From positions 124,001 through 188,000 of the forward strand of contig NZ_SOHE01000053.1 in the NCBI RefSeq assembly GCF_004403305.1: DNA of 64,000 bases, in the 5' to 3' direction. The notes under the pieces are model-generated. The model had not been told where the DNA came from and did no database searches. It saw only the letters and a list, made by a program, of their open reading frames with translations. The translations under genes were made by a program, and so were the position numbers. How positions within the stretch are numbered: the stretch's first letter is position 1; each line of letters begins with the position of its first letter. Of the stretch, positions 27,267-35,822 are shown piece after piece. Origin of the DNA: Cryobacterium frigoriphilum (GTDB lineage Bacteria > Actinomycetota > Actinomycetes > Actinomycetales > Microbacteriaceae).

Positions 27267-27277
27267 TCAGCGTCGGG

Positions 27278-27643
27278 CTACTCGGGGGTCGGCGGGGTCT
27301 CCCGGTTGGCACGCAGCACCTCAAGGCGGGCGCGGTATTCGACCTCGTCAATGTCGCCCTGTGCGAAACGTTCGGCGAGCGTTTTTTCGGCGCTGCGGGC
27401 ATCCGTCGTCGCCTGCTGCCACCCCGGGTGCAGGCCGGGGCCACCGCGCATGCCGCCGCGCCAGCGGCGACCGAAGATCGCGAACAGAATACCCAGGACG
27501 ATGAGCCAGAACAGCGGGATCAGCAGGAACAGCCAGCCCCACCCCCAGCCCATCGTCATTCCGTAGCCCATTCGGCCGTCCCAGTCGGGGCGCAGCGCCA
27601 GGGTAGAGGCCGTGGTCAGCGTCGTGAGTGCGGTACTCAGCAT
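27278..27643 (-). CDS. SHOCT-domain membrane protein
   Basis: A 121-residue protein with one transmembrane helix (WLFLLIPLFWLIVLGILFAI, about residues 37-56) after a Gly/Trp/Met-rich segment, and a C-terminal SHOCT motif: KTLAERFAQGDIDEVEYRARLEVL. The SHOCT domain is a short oligomerisation or tethering module. The true start may be the ATG at 27571 (MGYGM), since the first 24 residues are weakly conserved-looking. It is followed by the two-component system gene pair on the same strand upstream, at a distance of 138 bp. Function unknown. Confidence 0.8.
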   Translation of the reverse strand: MLSTALTTLTTASTLALRPDWDGRMGYGMTMGWGWGWLFLLIPLFWLIVLGILFAIFGRRWRGGMRGGPGLHPGWQQATTDARSAEKTLAERFAQGDIDEVEYRARLEVLRANRETPPTPE

Positions 27644-27685
27644 GAGGGGTCCAATCCGAGAGCGTCCGGCCCACGGTCGGGCCGG

Positions 27686-27704
27686 GACGGATGCGTCATC
27701 CGTC
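27686..27704 (-). terminator. Short hairpin downstream of the two-component system
   Basis: The 8-3-8 dyad GACGGATG-CGT-CATCCGTC lies 78 bp past the response-regulator stop. It could terminate that operon but is far from the gene. Confidence 0.4.
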
Positions 27705-27781
27705 GCAATCAGAATCGTCCATAATCGCTCGAAGCGAAACTGCCCGCGGGAGGCACTTCGCCTACTCCCCCGGGCGCAGCG

Positions 27782-28525
27782 TCACCAGCTGGCCCGCACC
27801 AGACCGGCCTGATACGCCATGATCACGAGCTGAACCCGGTCGCGGGCGGCGAGCTTGCTCATGATGCGCGACACGTGCGTCTTCGCGGTGAGCGGGCTGA
27901 GAAACAGCCGGGCACCGATTTCGGTGTTGGTCAGGCCGAGCCCGACGAGGGCGAGCACCTCACGCTCGCGGTCGGTGAGCGCGGCGAGCGCGTGGAGTGC
28001 GGCGCTGTCCGCGGCATCCGTCGGGCCGCGCAGGCCCGACGCCATCCGTTCGAGCAGGCGCCGCGTGACCCCGGGCGAGAGCAGCCCGTCGCCGGCCGCG
28101 ACCACGCGCACCGCACGAATCAGCTCGGTCGGCTCGGTGTCCTTGACGAGAAATCCGCTCGCACCGGCGTGAATGGCATGGGCGACGTACTCGTCGAGCT
28201 CGAAGGTCGTCACGATGACGATGTGCGTGGCCGCGAGCCGCGGGTCGGCCGTGATCTGCTCGGTCGCCCAGAGTCCGTCACCATCGGGCATGCGGATGTC
28301 CATGAGCACGACGTCAGGACGGTGCCGCGTCACCAGTTCGACGGCCTGTCGGCCGGTCGCGGCCTGCCCGACCACCTCGATGTCGGACTCGGACTCCAGC
28401 AGCGCCGCGAAGCCGGCGCGGATGAGCTGCTGGTCGTCGGCGATCACGACGCGAATCGCGCGAGGCGTGCTGGTGCTGGTACTGGTGCTGGTACTGGTGC
28501 TGTCCGGCCGGTCGGAGTCGGTCAC
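27782..28525 (-). CDS. NarL/LuxR-type response regulator
   Basis: A 247-residue transcription factor. The receiver domain (about residues 25-140) has the acidic pair VVIADD, the phosphoacceptor Asp in DVVLMDIRMPDGDG, Thr in IVTTFELDEYV and Lys in FLVKDTEP. The C-terminal LuxR helix-turn-helix is LTDREREVLALVGLGLTNTE followed by IGARLFLSPLTAKTHVSRIM. The N-terminus is preceded by a Ser-Thr repeat (12-bp DNA units). It overlaps the kinase gene by four bases (ATGA) and is certainly its partner. The target genes and stimulus are unknown. Confidence 0.92.
   Translation of the reverse strand: MTDSDRPDSTSTSTSTSTSTPRAIRVVIADDQQLIRAGFAALLESESDIEVVGQAATGRQAVELVTRHRPDVVLMDIRMPDGDGLWATEQITADPRLAATHIVIVTTFELDEYVAHAIHAGASGFLVKDTEPTELIRAVRVVAAGDGLLSPGVTRRLLERMASGLRGPTDAADSAALHALAALTDREREVLALVGLGLTNTEIGARLFLSPLTAKTHVSRIMSKLAARDRVQLVIMAYQAGLVRASW
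28467..28501. repeat. 12-bp tandem repeat at the response regulator N-terminus
   Basis: About three units of GGTACTGGTGCT encode an alternating Ser-Thr stretch just before the receiver domain. Confidence 0.8.
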
Positions 28526-29841
28526 GGCCTGACCTCCCGGCGCGGAATCATCGCCTCGACCCGCACGCCACCGCCCTGCTCGGCCGACACCCGCAGTACC
28601 TGCAGGCTGCCGCCGAGTAGTTCGGCGCGTTCGCGCATACCGAGCAGCCCGCCGCCGGGCAGCAGCGGGCCGGCGCCGGGCGCGAGGGAACCATCATCCG
28701 TCACGCTCAGCCGGTAGCCTCCGGAAACCGTGCCGGTAGTGGCATCGACGCTGAGCCGCACCCGCACCGACGCCGCCCTGGCATGACGCAGCACATTGGT
28801 GAGTGCCTCCTGCACGATTCGGTAGAGCGCGAGCTGGGTCGCAACCGGCGGTTTCTCCTCTGCGGCGTTCAGTTCACTCGTGAACTCGACCGCAAGTCCC
28901 TGCCGCCGGAACGACTCGATGAGCGCGGGCAGCCCGGCCAGATCGGGCTGCGGGGCGAGCGGGGCACCGACCTCGTCGGGCGTCGACCGCAGAATCCCGA
29001 GCACCGTGCGCACCTCCTCGAGGGCGTTCTTGCTCGTACTCTTGATGCTCGCGAGCGCCTCGGCGGCCCGCTCCGGCTGGCTCTCGATGAGGTGCAGCCC
29101 GACGCCCGCCTGCACGTTGATCTGCGAGAGGGAGTGCGCGAGCACGTCGTGCAGTTCCCGGGCGATGCGCACCCGCTCGCGCTGTTCCGCGGACAGCCGG
29201 CGGGCATCCGCGGTGCGCCGCAGGTCTCGAAAGCGGTCGCGGCGGTGACGGATGCCCTCCCCGGCCGCCATCACGAGCGCCAGCGCGAGAGTGGTCCCCG
29301 CGATCCGCAGGGGGTGCAGATCGCGCTCGAGCACCGCTGCGAGGGCAATCGTGGTGATCCAGGCGGTGCCGACGGAGGTATAGACCCAGACGCGGGCGCC
29401 ACGCACGATGCCGAGAGCGATCGCGAACGCGAGGGCGACCGCGGGCACGCCGAGGTCGGGCCGCAGCAGGATCAGGGCGCCGGCCGCCGCCGCGGTGATG
29501 GCCGCGACCGGGCCGGCGAACCGTCTGGCGCCGATGAGCGCGAGTGGGCCGATGACCGCGAGCGTGACGGCGAGCAGCCAGCCGGCGAGCTGCAGGCCGG
29601 GGAGACCATCGAAGACAGCACCGCCGGAAGGCTGGTCGTCACCGCGAAACATGGGCATGTCGGCGAACCGGTCAGGGCGATTTCGGGTCGGCCAGGTCAG
29701 CAGCGCGACGAGCGGCACCTGCACCACGAACGAGGTGACCACCGGAAACCACAGCCGGCCCGCACGCGGGAGCAGGCCGGGCGGGCCGCCGGAGGGCGCG
29801 GGCTCATACCAGGCCGCGTCCGAATCCGAGTGTGGTGGCAT
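28522..29841 (-). CDS. Sensor histidine kinase, NarL-partner (HisKA_3) type
   Basis: A 439-residue membrane kinase. About five to six hydrophobic helices occupy residues 30-190 with almost no extracytoplasmic domain, so the signal is probably sensed in or at the membrane. The dimerisation domain has the phosphorylated histidine in RVRIARELHDVLAHSLSQIN; the ATP-binding domain has ALTNVLRHARA (N box) and a G-box at LPGGGLLGMRERAELLGGSL. This is the DesK-like architecture used by Gram-positive regulators of envelope stress or lipid state. It starts at ATG 29841. Confidence 0.92.
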   Translation of the reverse strand: MPPHSDSDAAWYEPAPSGGPPGLLPRAGRLWFPVVTSFVVQVPLVALLTWPTRNRPDRFADMPMFRGDDQPSGGAVFDGLPGLQLAGWLLAVTLAVIGPLALIGARRFAGPVAAITAAAAGALILLRPDLGVPAVALAFAIALGIVRGARVWVYTSVGTAWITTIALAAVLERDLHPLRIAGTTLALALVMAAGEGIRHRRDRFRDLRRTADARRLSAEQRERVRIARELHDVLAHSLSQINVQAGVGLHLIESQPERAAEALASIKSTSKNALEEVRTVLGILRSTPDEVGAPLAPQPDLAGLPALIESFRRQGLAVEFTSELNAAEEKPPVATQLALYRIVQEALTNVLRHARAASVRVRLSVDATTGTVSGGYRLSVTDDGSLAPGAGPLLPGGGLLGMRERAELLGGSLQVLRVSAEQGGGVRVEAMIPRREVRP

Positions 29842-29850
29842 GGCTCGATG

Positions 29851-29893
29851 CTATTCCCCGCAAGCGGCCGCCGGCATCCGCCCCGGGGAGTAG
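29851..29893. terminator. Inverted repeat between the protease and kinase genes
   Basis: Arms CTATTCCCCG and CGGGGAGTAG (9 of 10 pairs) flank a 23-base spacer, between the end of the site-2 protease and the start of the histidine kinase. It could be a terminator for the former or an operator of the latter. Confidence 0.4.
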
Positions 29894-29940
29894 TTGGCCG
29901 CGCTGAGCTGCTGGGGGCGCAGCCAGCCGGAACAACCCGG

Positions 29941-31329
29941 CTAGCCGAAGACGCTGATGGGCTTCACGATGTCGGCGTAGATCAACAGCAGGCTCATGCC
30001 GCCGAGCAGAATGACGACAGCGAAGGTCAGCGGCATGAGCTTGGCCATGTCGACCGGGCCAGGGTCGCGCTTCTTGAACAGCTTGGCGAAGAAGCGACGT
30101 ATGCCCTCGAACAGCGCGCCCGCGACGTGGCCGCCGTCGAGCGGCAGCAGTGGCACGAGGTTGAAGACGAACAGCGCGATGTTGACCGAGCCGAGGATAC
30201 CGAGCATGCTCGCGACCTTGTCGGCGACCGGGATCGTGTCGATGCTGGTGATCTCCCCGGCGATCCGGCCGACGCCGACGACGCTGATCGGGCCGTTCGG
30301 GTCGCGTTCGCCAGAGCCGAACGCCGCCGTGGCCACGTCGATCAGCCGTTGCGGCAGGTTGAGGATGATGTTCGCCGTGGTGCCGATGGTTTGCCCGACC
30401 GCGGGCAGTACGGCCGACGCGGGCTGCGGCACCATGGCGGAGGCCGGGCCGATGCCCACGAAACCGACGTCTTCGGTGATGGCGTCGCCTGCGGCATCCG
30501 TTTCGGGCTTGCCGGCTTCGTTCAGCACGTAGCGTTCGGTCAGCTTGGGGGTGACGGTGAGGGTCTGTTCGCTGCCGTCGCGTTCAACGACCACGGTGAG
30601 GGTATCGCCGGCCGAGGTGCGAATGATCTCGGTCGACTGCTCCCAGGTCTCGATCGCCTGGCCGTTGATGCTGACCAGGCGGTCGCCCGGCGTGAGGCCG
30701 CCGGCGGCGCCTGGCGCGGCCTCGTCGGCGGTCTCGCAGGTCTGCCGGTCGCTCGTGGCGGGCAGCACGCACTCGCTGACGCTGCCGAGGGTCGTGGTGG
30801 CCTGCGCGGTGCCGAAGCCCATCAGCAGTACCGAAAACAACACGACGGCGATCAGCAGGTTCATGAACGGGCCGCCGAGCATGATGATGATGCGCTTGAA
30901 CACCGGCAGTCGGTAGAACGCGCGGTGGTCTTCGCCCTCGCCGATGCTTTCGGCGCTCGCCTGACGGGCATCGTCGACCATCGTCGCGGCGGCGCTCGGC
31001 TTCTTGACGGGGGCACCGGCGGGTTCCCCCTCCTGCACGAGGGTGTCGAAGAATCCGGTGCTCGCGCTGCGAACGCCCTCACCGTTACGCGGCGGGAACA
31101 TGCCGATCATGGCGATATAGCCGCCGAGTGGAATGGCCTTCACGCCGTACTCGGTCTCGCCCTTCTTCTTCGAGAAGAGCGTCGGCCCGAAGCCGATCAT
31201 GTACTGCGTGACCTTGACCCCGAACAGCTTCGCGGGCACGAGATGCCCGATTTCGTGCAGGCCGATCGACAGGGCGAGGCCCACGACGATGACGAGCACG
31301 CCCAGGATGAATAGCAGCACGGATTCCAC
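29941..31329 (-). CDS. Site-2 protease (RIP/RseP family, M50 metallopeptidase)
   Basis: A 462-residue intramembrane zinc protease that cleaves anti-sigma factors or similar single-pass proteins. The zinc site is the HEIGH at residues 25-29 in SIGLHEIGHLVPAKLFGV, and the third ligand lies in FNLVPLLPLDGGHVAGALFE. A PDZ domain covers about residues 190-270 (GLTPGDRLVSINGQAIETWE). An insertion rich in charged residues follows GMFPPRNGEG. The open frame extends 31 codons upstream but the start is taken at GTG 31329, which puts the first helix at the N-terminus as in homologues. In mycobacteria this gene lies between dxr and ispG; both are still on the same strand here but separated from it. Confidence 0.92.
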   Translation of the reverse strand: MESVLLFILGVLVIVVGLALSIGLHEIGHLVPAKLFGVKVTQYMIGFGPTLFSKKKGETEYGVKAIPLGGYIAMIGMFPPRNGEGVRSASTGFFDTLVQEGEPAGAPVKKPSAAATMVDDARQASAESIGEGEDHRAFYRLPVFKRIIIMLGGPFMNLLIAVVLFSVLLMGFGTAQATTTLGSVSECVLPATSDRQTCETADEAAPGAAGGLTPGDRLVSINGQAIETWEQSTEIIRTSAGDTLTVVVERDGSEQTLTVTPKLTERYVLNEAGKPETDAAGDAITEDVGFVGIGPASAMVPQPASAVLPAVGQTIGTTANIILNLPQRLIDVATAAFGSGERDPNGPISVVGVGRIAGEITSIDTIPVADKVASMLGILGSVNIALFVFNLVPLLPLDGGHVAGALFEGIRRFFAKLFKKRDPGPVDMAKLMPLTFAVVILLGGMSLLLIYADIVKPISVFG

Positions 31330-31378
31330 TTGGGTAGAGTATCCGTCCCAAGCTGCAAACCGGCTGGCCATCGGGCAA

Positions 31379-31411
31379 GACCGGCCCCCGACCTCTCTAT
31401 TGGGGGTGGTC
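31379..31411 (+). promoter_or_regulatory. Stem-loop in the leader of the kinase gene
   Basis: GACC and GGTC plus CCCCC and GGGGG pair around a 12-base loop just upstream of the AGGAG site (31423-31427) of the kinase gene. It could modulate translation; no function is shown. Confidence 0.3.
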
Positions 31412-31437
31412 TGTGGTTTCATAGGAGCGTGAACGAC

Positions 31438-32763
31438 ATGAATTCGACCCGCGCCATCGGTGCCGTCTTAGCCGACCGATTTCGACTCGACCGGCTGATC
31501 GGAACCGGCGGCATGGCATCCGTCTATGAAGCAGCGGATTCCGCCCTCGGCCGCACCGTCGCGGTGAAGCTCTTTCGCAACGACAGCCTCGACGGAGCCG
31601 GTCCCGAGCGCCAGAGCGGTGAGATCGCCCTGCTCGCGAGCCTGAACCACTTCGCGCTCGTGACCCTGTACGACGCCGGCACGACCGAGATCAACGGTGC
31701 CCCGCGCACCTTCATCGTCATGGAATACGTCGATGGTTCCGACCTCCGCACCCGAATTCAGGCCGGCCCGCCGCTCGAACAGACCGACGTCGCACGCATG
31801 GGAGCCGACCTGGCCGAAGCACTGCACTACGTGCATGAGCGGGGCATCATTCACCGCGACATCAAGCCCGCGAACGTGCTGCTGGGCGCCAGCGGGTTTC
31901 CGGGCCGCAGCATGCACGCCAAACTCGCCGACTTCGGCATCGCCCGACTGCTCGACGAGACCCGCCTCACCGCGACCGGCACGCTGCTCGGCACGGCGAG
32001 CTACCTGAGCCCGGAGCAAGCGCTCGGCGGTGCGCTGGGATCTCCCACCGACCTGTACTCGCTCGGCCTCGTACTGCTCGAGTGCCTCACCGGCGAACGG
32101 GCCTACCCCGGCACCGCCGTGGAGTCGGCGATGGCGCGCCTGCAACGCCAACCTTCCGTGCCCGATTCCCTCGGTGCCGGCTGGGTGGACCTGCTGACCG
32201 CGATGACGAGCCGCGACCCCGCCGACCGCCCGACGGCCGCCGAAGCCGCTCTCACCCTGCGGGCGCTCGAAACTCCTGGTCCCGCTGATGCCCCAGCCAC
32301 CGTCGACCAGTCGGCCGCCGCGACCGAGCTTCTCGCGACCACCGGCATGGAGTCGACCGCGGCGATGCCCGCTCCGACGCAGCTGCTGCCGGCCGCGGGC
32401 GATGCTCCCGCCCAGACCCTGCTGCTGCCGGTGACGCCGTTCACACCGGCACCGCCGACGGCAGCGACGGTTGTCGCGCCGGTTCTCGCGCCGGTAGCGG
32501 CATCGATCGCGCCGACGCCAACCCCGACCGCCGCCGCGAGTGGCGGCGTGCTGCGCTCCCCCGGCAGCCAGCCGCGCGCCATGCCCAAACGCGCCGTGAT
32601 CGTCGGTTCGGTCGTGATCGCGGTCGTGATGCTCGGGGCGCTCATCGCCCTCTTCATCGCGACCCAGACTATCCAGCCGGTAGCGCCGCCGCCCAACTAC
32701 CCGGCGGTCGAAGGCCAGCTCGGAACCAGCCTGCAGCAGCTTCAGGAAAGCGTGAACCCGTGA
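31438..32763 (+). CDS. Transmembrane serine/threonine protein kinase
   Basis: A 441-residue Hanks-type kinase. The glycine loop is LIGTGGMASVYEA, the ATP lysine is Lys44 in TVAVKLF, the catalytic loop is IIHRDIKPANVLL (His139-Arg140-Asp141) and the metal site is LADFGIAR (165-168), with GTASYLSPEQ as the activation segment end. A Pro/Ala/Thr-rich linker (about 275-380) leads to one transmembrane helix at about 385-410 and a short external tail of some 30 residues, so there is no large sensor domain. ATG 31438 is chosen because AGGAG is ten bases upstream; a GTG at 31429 is too close to it. It overlaps the next gene (GTGA). Confidence 0.92.
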   Translation: MNSTRAIGAVLADRFRLDRLIGTGGMASVYEAADSALGRTVAVKLFRNDSLDGAGPERQSGEIALLASLNHFALVTLYDAGTTEINGAPRTFIVMEYVDGSDLRTRIQAGPPLEQTDVARMGADLAEALHYVHERGIIHRDIKPANVLLGASGFPGRSMHAKLADFGIARLLDETRLTATGTLLGTASYLSPEQALGGALGSPTDLYSLGLVLLECLTGERAYPGTAVESAMARLQRQPSVPDSLGAGWVDLLTAMTSRDPADRPTAAEAALTLRALETPGPADAPATVDQSAAATELLATTGMESTAAMPAPTQLLPAAGDAPAQTLLLPVTPFTPAPPTAATVVAPVLAPVAASIAPTPTPTAAASGGVLRSPGSQPRAMPKRAVIVGSVVIAVVMLGALIALFIATQTIQPVAPPPNYPAVEGQLGTSLQQLQESVNP

Positions 32764-33293
32764 GCCTCCAGACCCGCCCCCGTTCGCGCCTGACCCTGTT
32801 CGCCGCGACGGCACTGATCGTCGTCGGTGCCCTGAGCGGATGCTCAAACGCCCCGGCCGCCCTCGAATCGGCAACGGCCGACCGGCTGCAGTCGAGCGTG
32901 CTCGACGTGACGAGCGCCGCCGCGACGGGCGACTACGAGACCGCGTTGTCGCTGCTCACCGCGGTCGAGGCCGACCTGCGCACGGCGGCCTCGGCCGGCC
33001 AGGTCACCGCGGAACGTTCCGCCGAGATTCAGGCCGCGATCACCGCGGTGAACGCCGACCTGCTCGCGGCCGTCGAGGCGAGTGTGCCGGTGCCGGCCTC
33101 GACGCCCTCGCCGTCGCCCACCCCGACGCCCACACCATCGGAGTCCCCGAGCCCAACGCCGAGCCCCACGCCGACGTCTGACGACGACGATGACGACGAC
33201 GACGACGACAAGGGCAAGAACGACGAGAAAGAGTGCAAGCCGAACGACGACAAGGACGGCGACGGCATCTGCGACGACAAGGACGACGACTAG
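32760..33293 (+). CDS. Acidic lipoprotein with poly-Asp and calcium-binding-like tail
   Basis: A 177-residue predicted lipoprotein. The signal peptide ends in the lipobox LSGC at about residue 28. A helical segment (about 35-105) with repeated TAxxA patterns follows; then a Pro-Ser-Thr-rich linker (SPSPTPTPTPSES and similar), a run of ten Asp residues, and DKDGDGICDDKDDD, which resembles the calcium loops of thrombospondin type 3 or EF-hand proteins. It starts at GTG 32760 inside the kinase stop codon, so the two are translated together. It may be an external partner or ligand-binding subunit of that kinase, which lacks its own sensor. No homologue is recognised for the central domain. Confidence 0.8.
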   Translation: MSLQTRPRSRLTLFAATALIVVGALSGCSNAPAALESATADRLQSSVLDVTSAAATGDYETALSLLTAVEADLRTAASAGQVTAERSAEIQAAITAVNADLLAAVEASVPVPASTPSPSPTPTPTPSESPSPTPSPTPTSDDDDDDDDDDKGKNDEKECKPNDDKDGDGICDDKDDD

Positions 33294-33485
33294 CTCACTC
33301 CGCGGACGAGCCCAGGCCGCAGAGCCAGCTGGCACGCGCCGGTGGGGAGCCGGTTCGTGCCCCGTGTGTGCGTCCGAAGCGTTGCCCGAAGCGTGGGCCT
33401 GAAGCGTGGCTTGGCCGTGCGGACCTTACCGTGCGGGCGAAAGCTGCGTGTGCGCCGCAAAACTGCAGGCCATGGCGGTCATGCG

Positions 33486-33537
33486 CCCGAAAACTGCTCG
33501 TGCACCCGGCAGGCCAGGCGCACGAGCAGTTTTCGGG
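33486..33537. terminator. 18-bp perfect hairpin in the spacer before dxr
   Basis: Arms 33486-33503 and 33520-33537 (CCCGAAAACTGCTCGTGC and its complement) pair perfectly around a 16-base loop. The left arm is followed on neither strand by a clear U-tract. It lies 192 bp past the lipoprotein gene. Confidence 0.65.
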
Positions 33538-33567
33538 AGCACGGGCTCCCGGGAGTGCAGCTAATGG

Positions 33568-33693
33568 GCGCACGAGCACCCCACGGGCGCACAACACAGT
33601 GCACGCATCCACCGCACCAGCAGCTTTCAAGCGCACGAGCACCCCACGGGCGCACAACACAATGCACGTAATGGCCACACCAGCAGGTGTGAG
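33568..33693. repeat. 63-bp tandem duplication
   Basis: Two units start at 33568 and 33631. The first 30 bases of each are identical and the remaining 33 have diverged. The unit is a multiple of three although no gene is there. Confidence 0.85.
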
Positions 33694-33745
33694 GCGCACG
33701 AACTGCTGCCACGCCGACCGGCACAACGCTGCCGCCGGTCGGGCG

Positions 33746-34825
33746 CTACGAGGCGAGCAGTTTGTCGGCCGCGGCCCGCGCCCACGTCTCGGCGCCGACG
33801 AGCGACTCTCGGGTCAACGGGCCGTCTTGCTCGTGCGACTCGACGACGCGCAGCACCGTGTCGACGATGTCGAGAAACCCGATCCGCTTCGCGTGAAAAG
33901 CGGCGACGGCCTGCTCGTTCGCGGCGTTGAAGACGGCCGGATAGGTTGCGCCGGCGCGGCCCACCTTTTTGGCCAGTTCCACGGCGGGAAATGCCTGGTC
34001 GTCGAGCGGTTCGAAGGTCCAGGTGTGCGGGCTGGTCCAGTCGATCGGCGTGCCGACCGCGGCAACCCGGTTCGGCCAATCGAGGCCGAGCGAAATCGGC
34101 AGGCGCATGTCGGGCGGGCTTGCCTGCGCGATCGTCGACCCGTCGACGAACTCGACCATCGAGTGCACGACCGACTGCGGGTGCACGACGGCATCGATGC
34201 GGTCATATTCCACGTCGAACAGCAGGTGCGCCTCGATGATCTCGAGGCCCTTGTTCACGAGGGTCGCGGAGTTGGTCGTGACGACGAGCCCCATGTCCCA
34301 GGTCGGGTGCGCGAGCGCCTGGGCCGGCGTGACGAAACGCAACGATTCACGAGTGCGCCCGCGAAACGGGCCACCGGATGCCGTCAGCACGAGCCGCCGC
34401 ACTTCGGCTGCGGTCCCCGACAGCAGGGCCTGGGCGATCGCGGAGTGCTCCGAATCCACCGGCACGATCTGTCCGGGCTTCGCGAGGGTCTTCACCAGGT
34501 CACCGCCCACGATCAGGGATTCCTTGTTCGCCAGGGCGAGGGTGCGGCCGGCCTTCAGCGCGGCGAGGGTCGGGCCGAGGCCGACCGAGCCGGTGATGCC
34601 GTTCAGCACGACGTCGGCGTCGACGTCACGCACAAGCTGTTCGGCCTCGTCGGCGCCGAGCGCGGTGTCATCGACGTGAAAGAACGCGGCCTGTTCCGCG
34701 AGCAGGTCCCGGTTGCGGCCGGCCGAGAGGCCGACAACCTCGAACCGCTGCGGATTCGCCCTGATGACGTCGAGGGCCTGGGTACCGATCGAGCCCGTGG
34801 ATCCGAGGATGATTACTCTGCGCAT
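33746..34825 (-). CDS. dxr: 1-deoxy-D-xylulose 5-phosphate reductoisomerase
   Basis: A 359-residue NADPH-dependent enzyme that makes methylerythritol phosphate, the first committed step of the non-mevalonate pathway. The NADPH loop is [14 protein letters not shown]; substrate-binding segments are [21 protein letters not shown] and [20 protein letters not shown]; the metal-binding acidic residues fall in [11 protein letters not shown]. It is 104 bp divergent from the plsC-like gene. The next gene in the ancestral order, the site-2 protease, is separated here by the kinase-lipoprotein pair. Confidence 0.96.
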   Translation of the reverse strand: MRRVIILGSTGSIGTQALDVIRANPQRFEVVGLSAGRNRDLLAEQAAFFHVDDTALGADEAEQLVRDVDADVVLNGITGSVGLGPTLAALKAGRTLALANKESLIVGGDLVKTLAKPGQIVPVDSEHSAIAQALLSGTAAEVRRLVLTASGGPFRGRTRESLRFVTPAQALAHPTWDMGLVVTTNSATLVNKGLEIIEAHLLFDVEYDRIDAVVHPQSVVHSMVEFVDGSTIAQASPPDMRLPISLGLDWPNRVAAVGTPIDWTSPHTWTFEPLDDQAFPAVELAKKVGRAGATYPAVFNAANEQAVAAFHAKRIGFLDIVDTVLRVVESHEQDGPLTRESLVGAETWARAAADKLLAS

Positions 34826-34929
34826 TCCTCCATGCTAGGCGCATGCCGCCGGCTGCATCCCGGCAGCAACCCGGCTCCGGCGGCGGGTTGTGGCGGGGCG
34901 GAGCACACGCAGGGGGGTAGTGTCATCGG

Positions 34930-35709
34930 GTGACCGGTGCCAGTGAAGAACCTCAGGATCAAGAGGTCTCCGTCGACCTTCCGCGTGTGAAACGTCCCGG
35001 TTTCGTCTACTTTCTCGGCTACGGAATCATGGCGCCCGTGGCCCGGGTGGTCTTTCGCCCGCACATTGTGGGTCGCGAGAACATTCCGAGTTCGGGCCGC
35101 GTGATCCTCGCGAGCAACCACCTCTCCTTCATCGACAGCATCGTCATTCCACTCGTCGCCACCCGCCGGGTGCAGTTCCTGGCGAAGTCGACGTACTTCA
35201 CGGGCACCGGCATGAAGGGCTGGGTTTCCCGCACGTTCTTCACCGCGATCGGCGCGATCGGTGTCGAGCGCGGCGCCGGCCAGGCCGCCCAGGCGGCGCT
35301 CGACGAGGGCCGCTCGGTACTCGAAGCCGAGGGTGCCTTCGCCATCTACCCGGAGGGCACCCGCTCGCTCGACGGCCGCCTCTACCGTGGCCGCACCGGC
35401 GTCGCCTGGCTCGCGCTCACCACCGGCGCCGTGGTGGTGCCCGTTGGTCTGGTGGGAACCCAGGAGATTCAGCCGGTCGGCTCGAAGGTGCCGCGCATCC
35501 GCAAGGTCACCGTCAGCTTTGGCACCCCGATCGATGTCAGCGCCCACGGCCCGGCCACCTCCGGCAAGGCGCGTCGTCAGGCAACGGATGAAATCATGGC
35601 CGCCATCCACGAGCTGTCCGGCCAGGAACTCGCCGGCAGCTACAACGAAACCCCGGCGAACCCGCTCGTGCGGCTCGCCGATCGGGTCTTTCCGCGCGAA
35701 CGCGTCTAA
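34930..35709 (+). CDS. plsC: 1-acyl-sn-glycerol-3-phosphate acyltransferase family protein (PlsC)
   Basis: A 259-residue membrane-associated acyltransferase that would acylate lysophosphatidic acid. The catalytic HX4D is NHLSFIDSIVIP, the phosphate-binding motif is the YPEGTRSLDGRLYRG block and the intermediate FFTAIGAIGVERG is the conserved block II. Many actinobacterial genomes carry several such genes, so the exact acceptor lipid is uncertain. The GTG start at 34930 follows an AGGGGGGTAG stretch at longer than ideal spacing. Confidence 0.88.
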   Translation: MTGASEEPQDQEVSVDLPRVKRPGFVYFLGYGIMAPVARVVFRPHIVGRENIPSSGRVILASNHLSFIDSIVIPLVATRRVQFLAKSTYFTGTGMKGWVSRTFFTAIGAIGVERGAGQAAQAALDEGRSVLEAEGAFAIYPEGTRSLDGRLYRGRTGVAWLALTTGAVVVPVGLVGTQEIQPVGSKVPRIRKVTVSFGTPIDVSAHGPATSGKARRQATDEIMAAIHELSGQELAGSYNETPANPLVRLADRVFPRERV

Positions 35710-35822
35710 CGAGGTTTCGGGACCGCGCTCGGGACCGCTTGCGGGACCCGGTTCGGCCCCGGCGGGCCCGAAACCGGGCGCCCGCGGTCTCGACGCCCAG
35801 CGCACAGTCCTATGGTGGACAG

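Larger units (their letters stand above)
33294..33745. other. 452-bp gene-free, repeat-rich region
   Basis: No credible gene lies between the lipoprotein and dxr. The region holds triplicated CGAAGCGT-like units (33369-33410), an 18-bp-stem hairpin (33486-33537), a 63-bp tandem duplication (33568-33693), and several loose copies of CGCACGAGCAG-x-TTT. The one open frame on the minus strand only mirrors the duplication and has cysteine-rich, low-complexity content. It looks like a repeat-derived intergenic spacer between convergent genes. Confidence 0.75.

Noticed and set aside
28783-31314. 843-codon plus-strand frame across the histidine kinase and site-2 protease
   Set aside because: It spans two well-supported minus-strand genes, including their gap, and shows no domain.
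31429-31431. GTG as kinase start
   Set aside because: Only one base separates it from the AGGAG site; the ATG at 31438 has normal spacing.
33568-33693. CRISPR-like array
   Set aside because: Only two directly abutting 63-bp units, no spacers and no cas genes.
33295-33726. 143-codon cysteine-rich minus-strand frame
   Set aside because: It merely translates the 63-bp duplication and hairpin, giving repeated CxVLCARGVLV; no ribosome site or homologue type.
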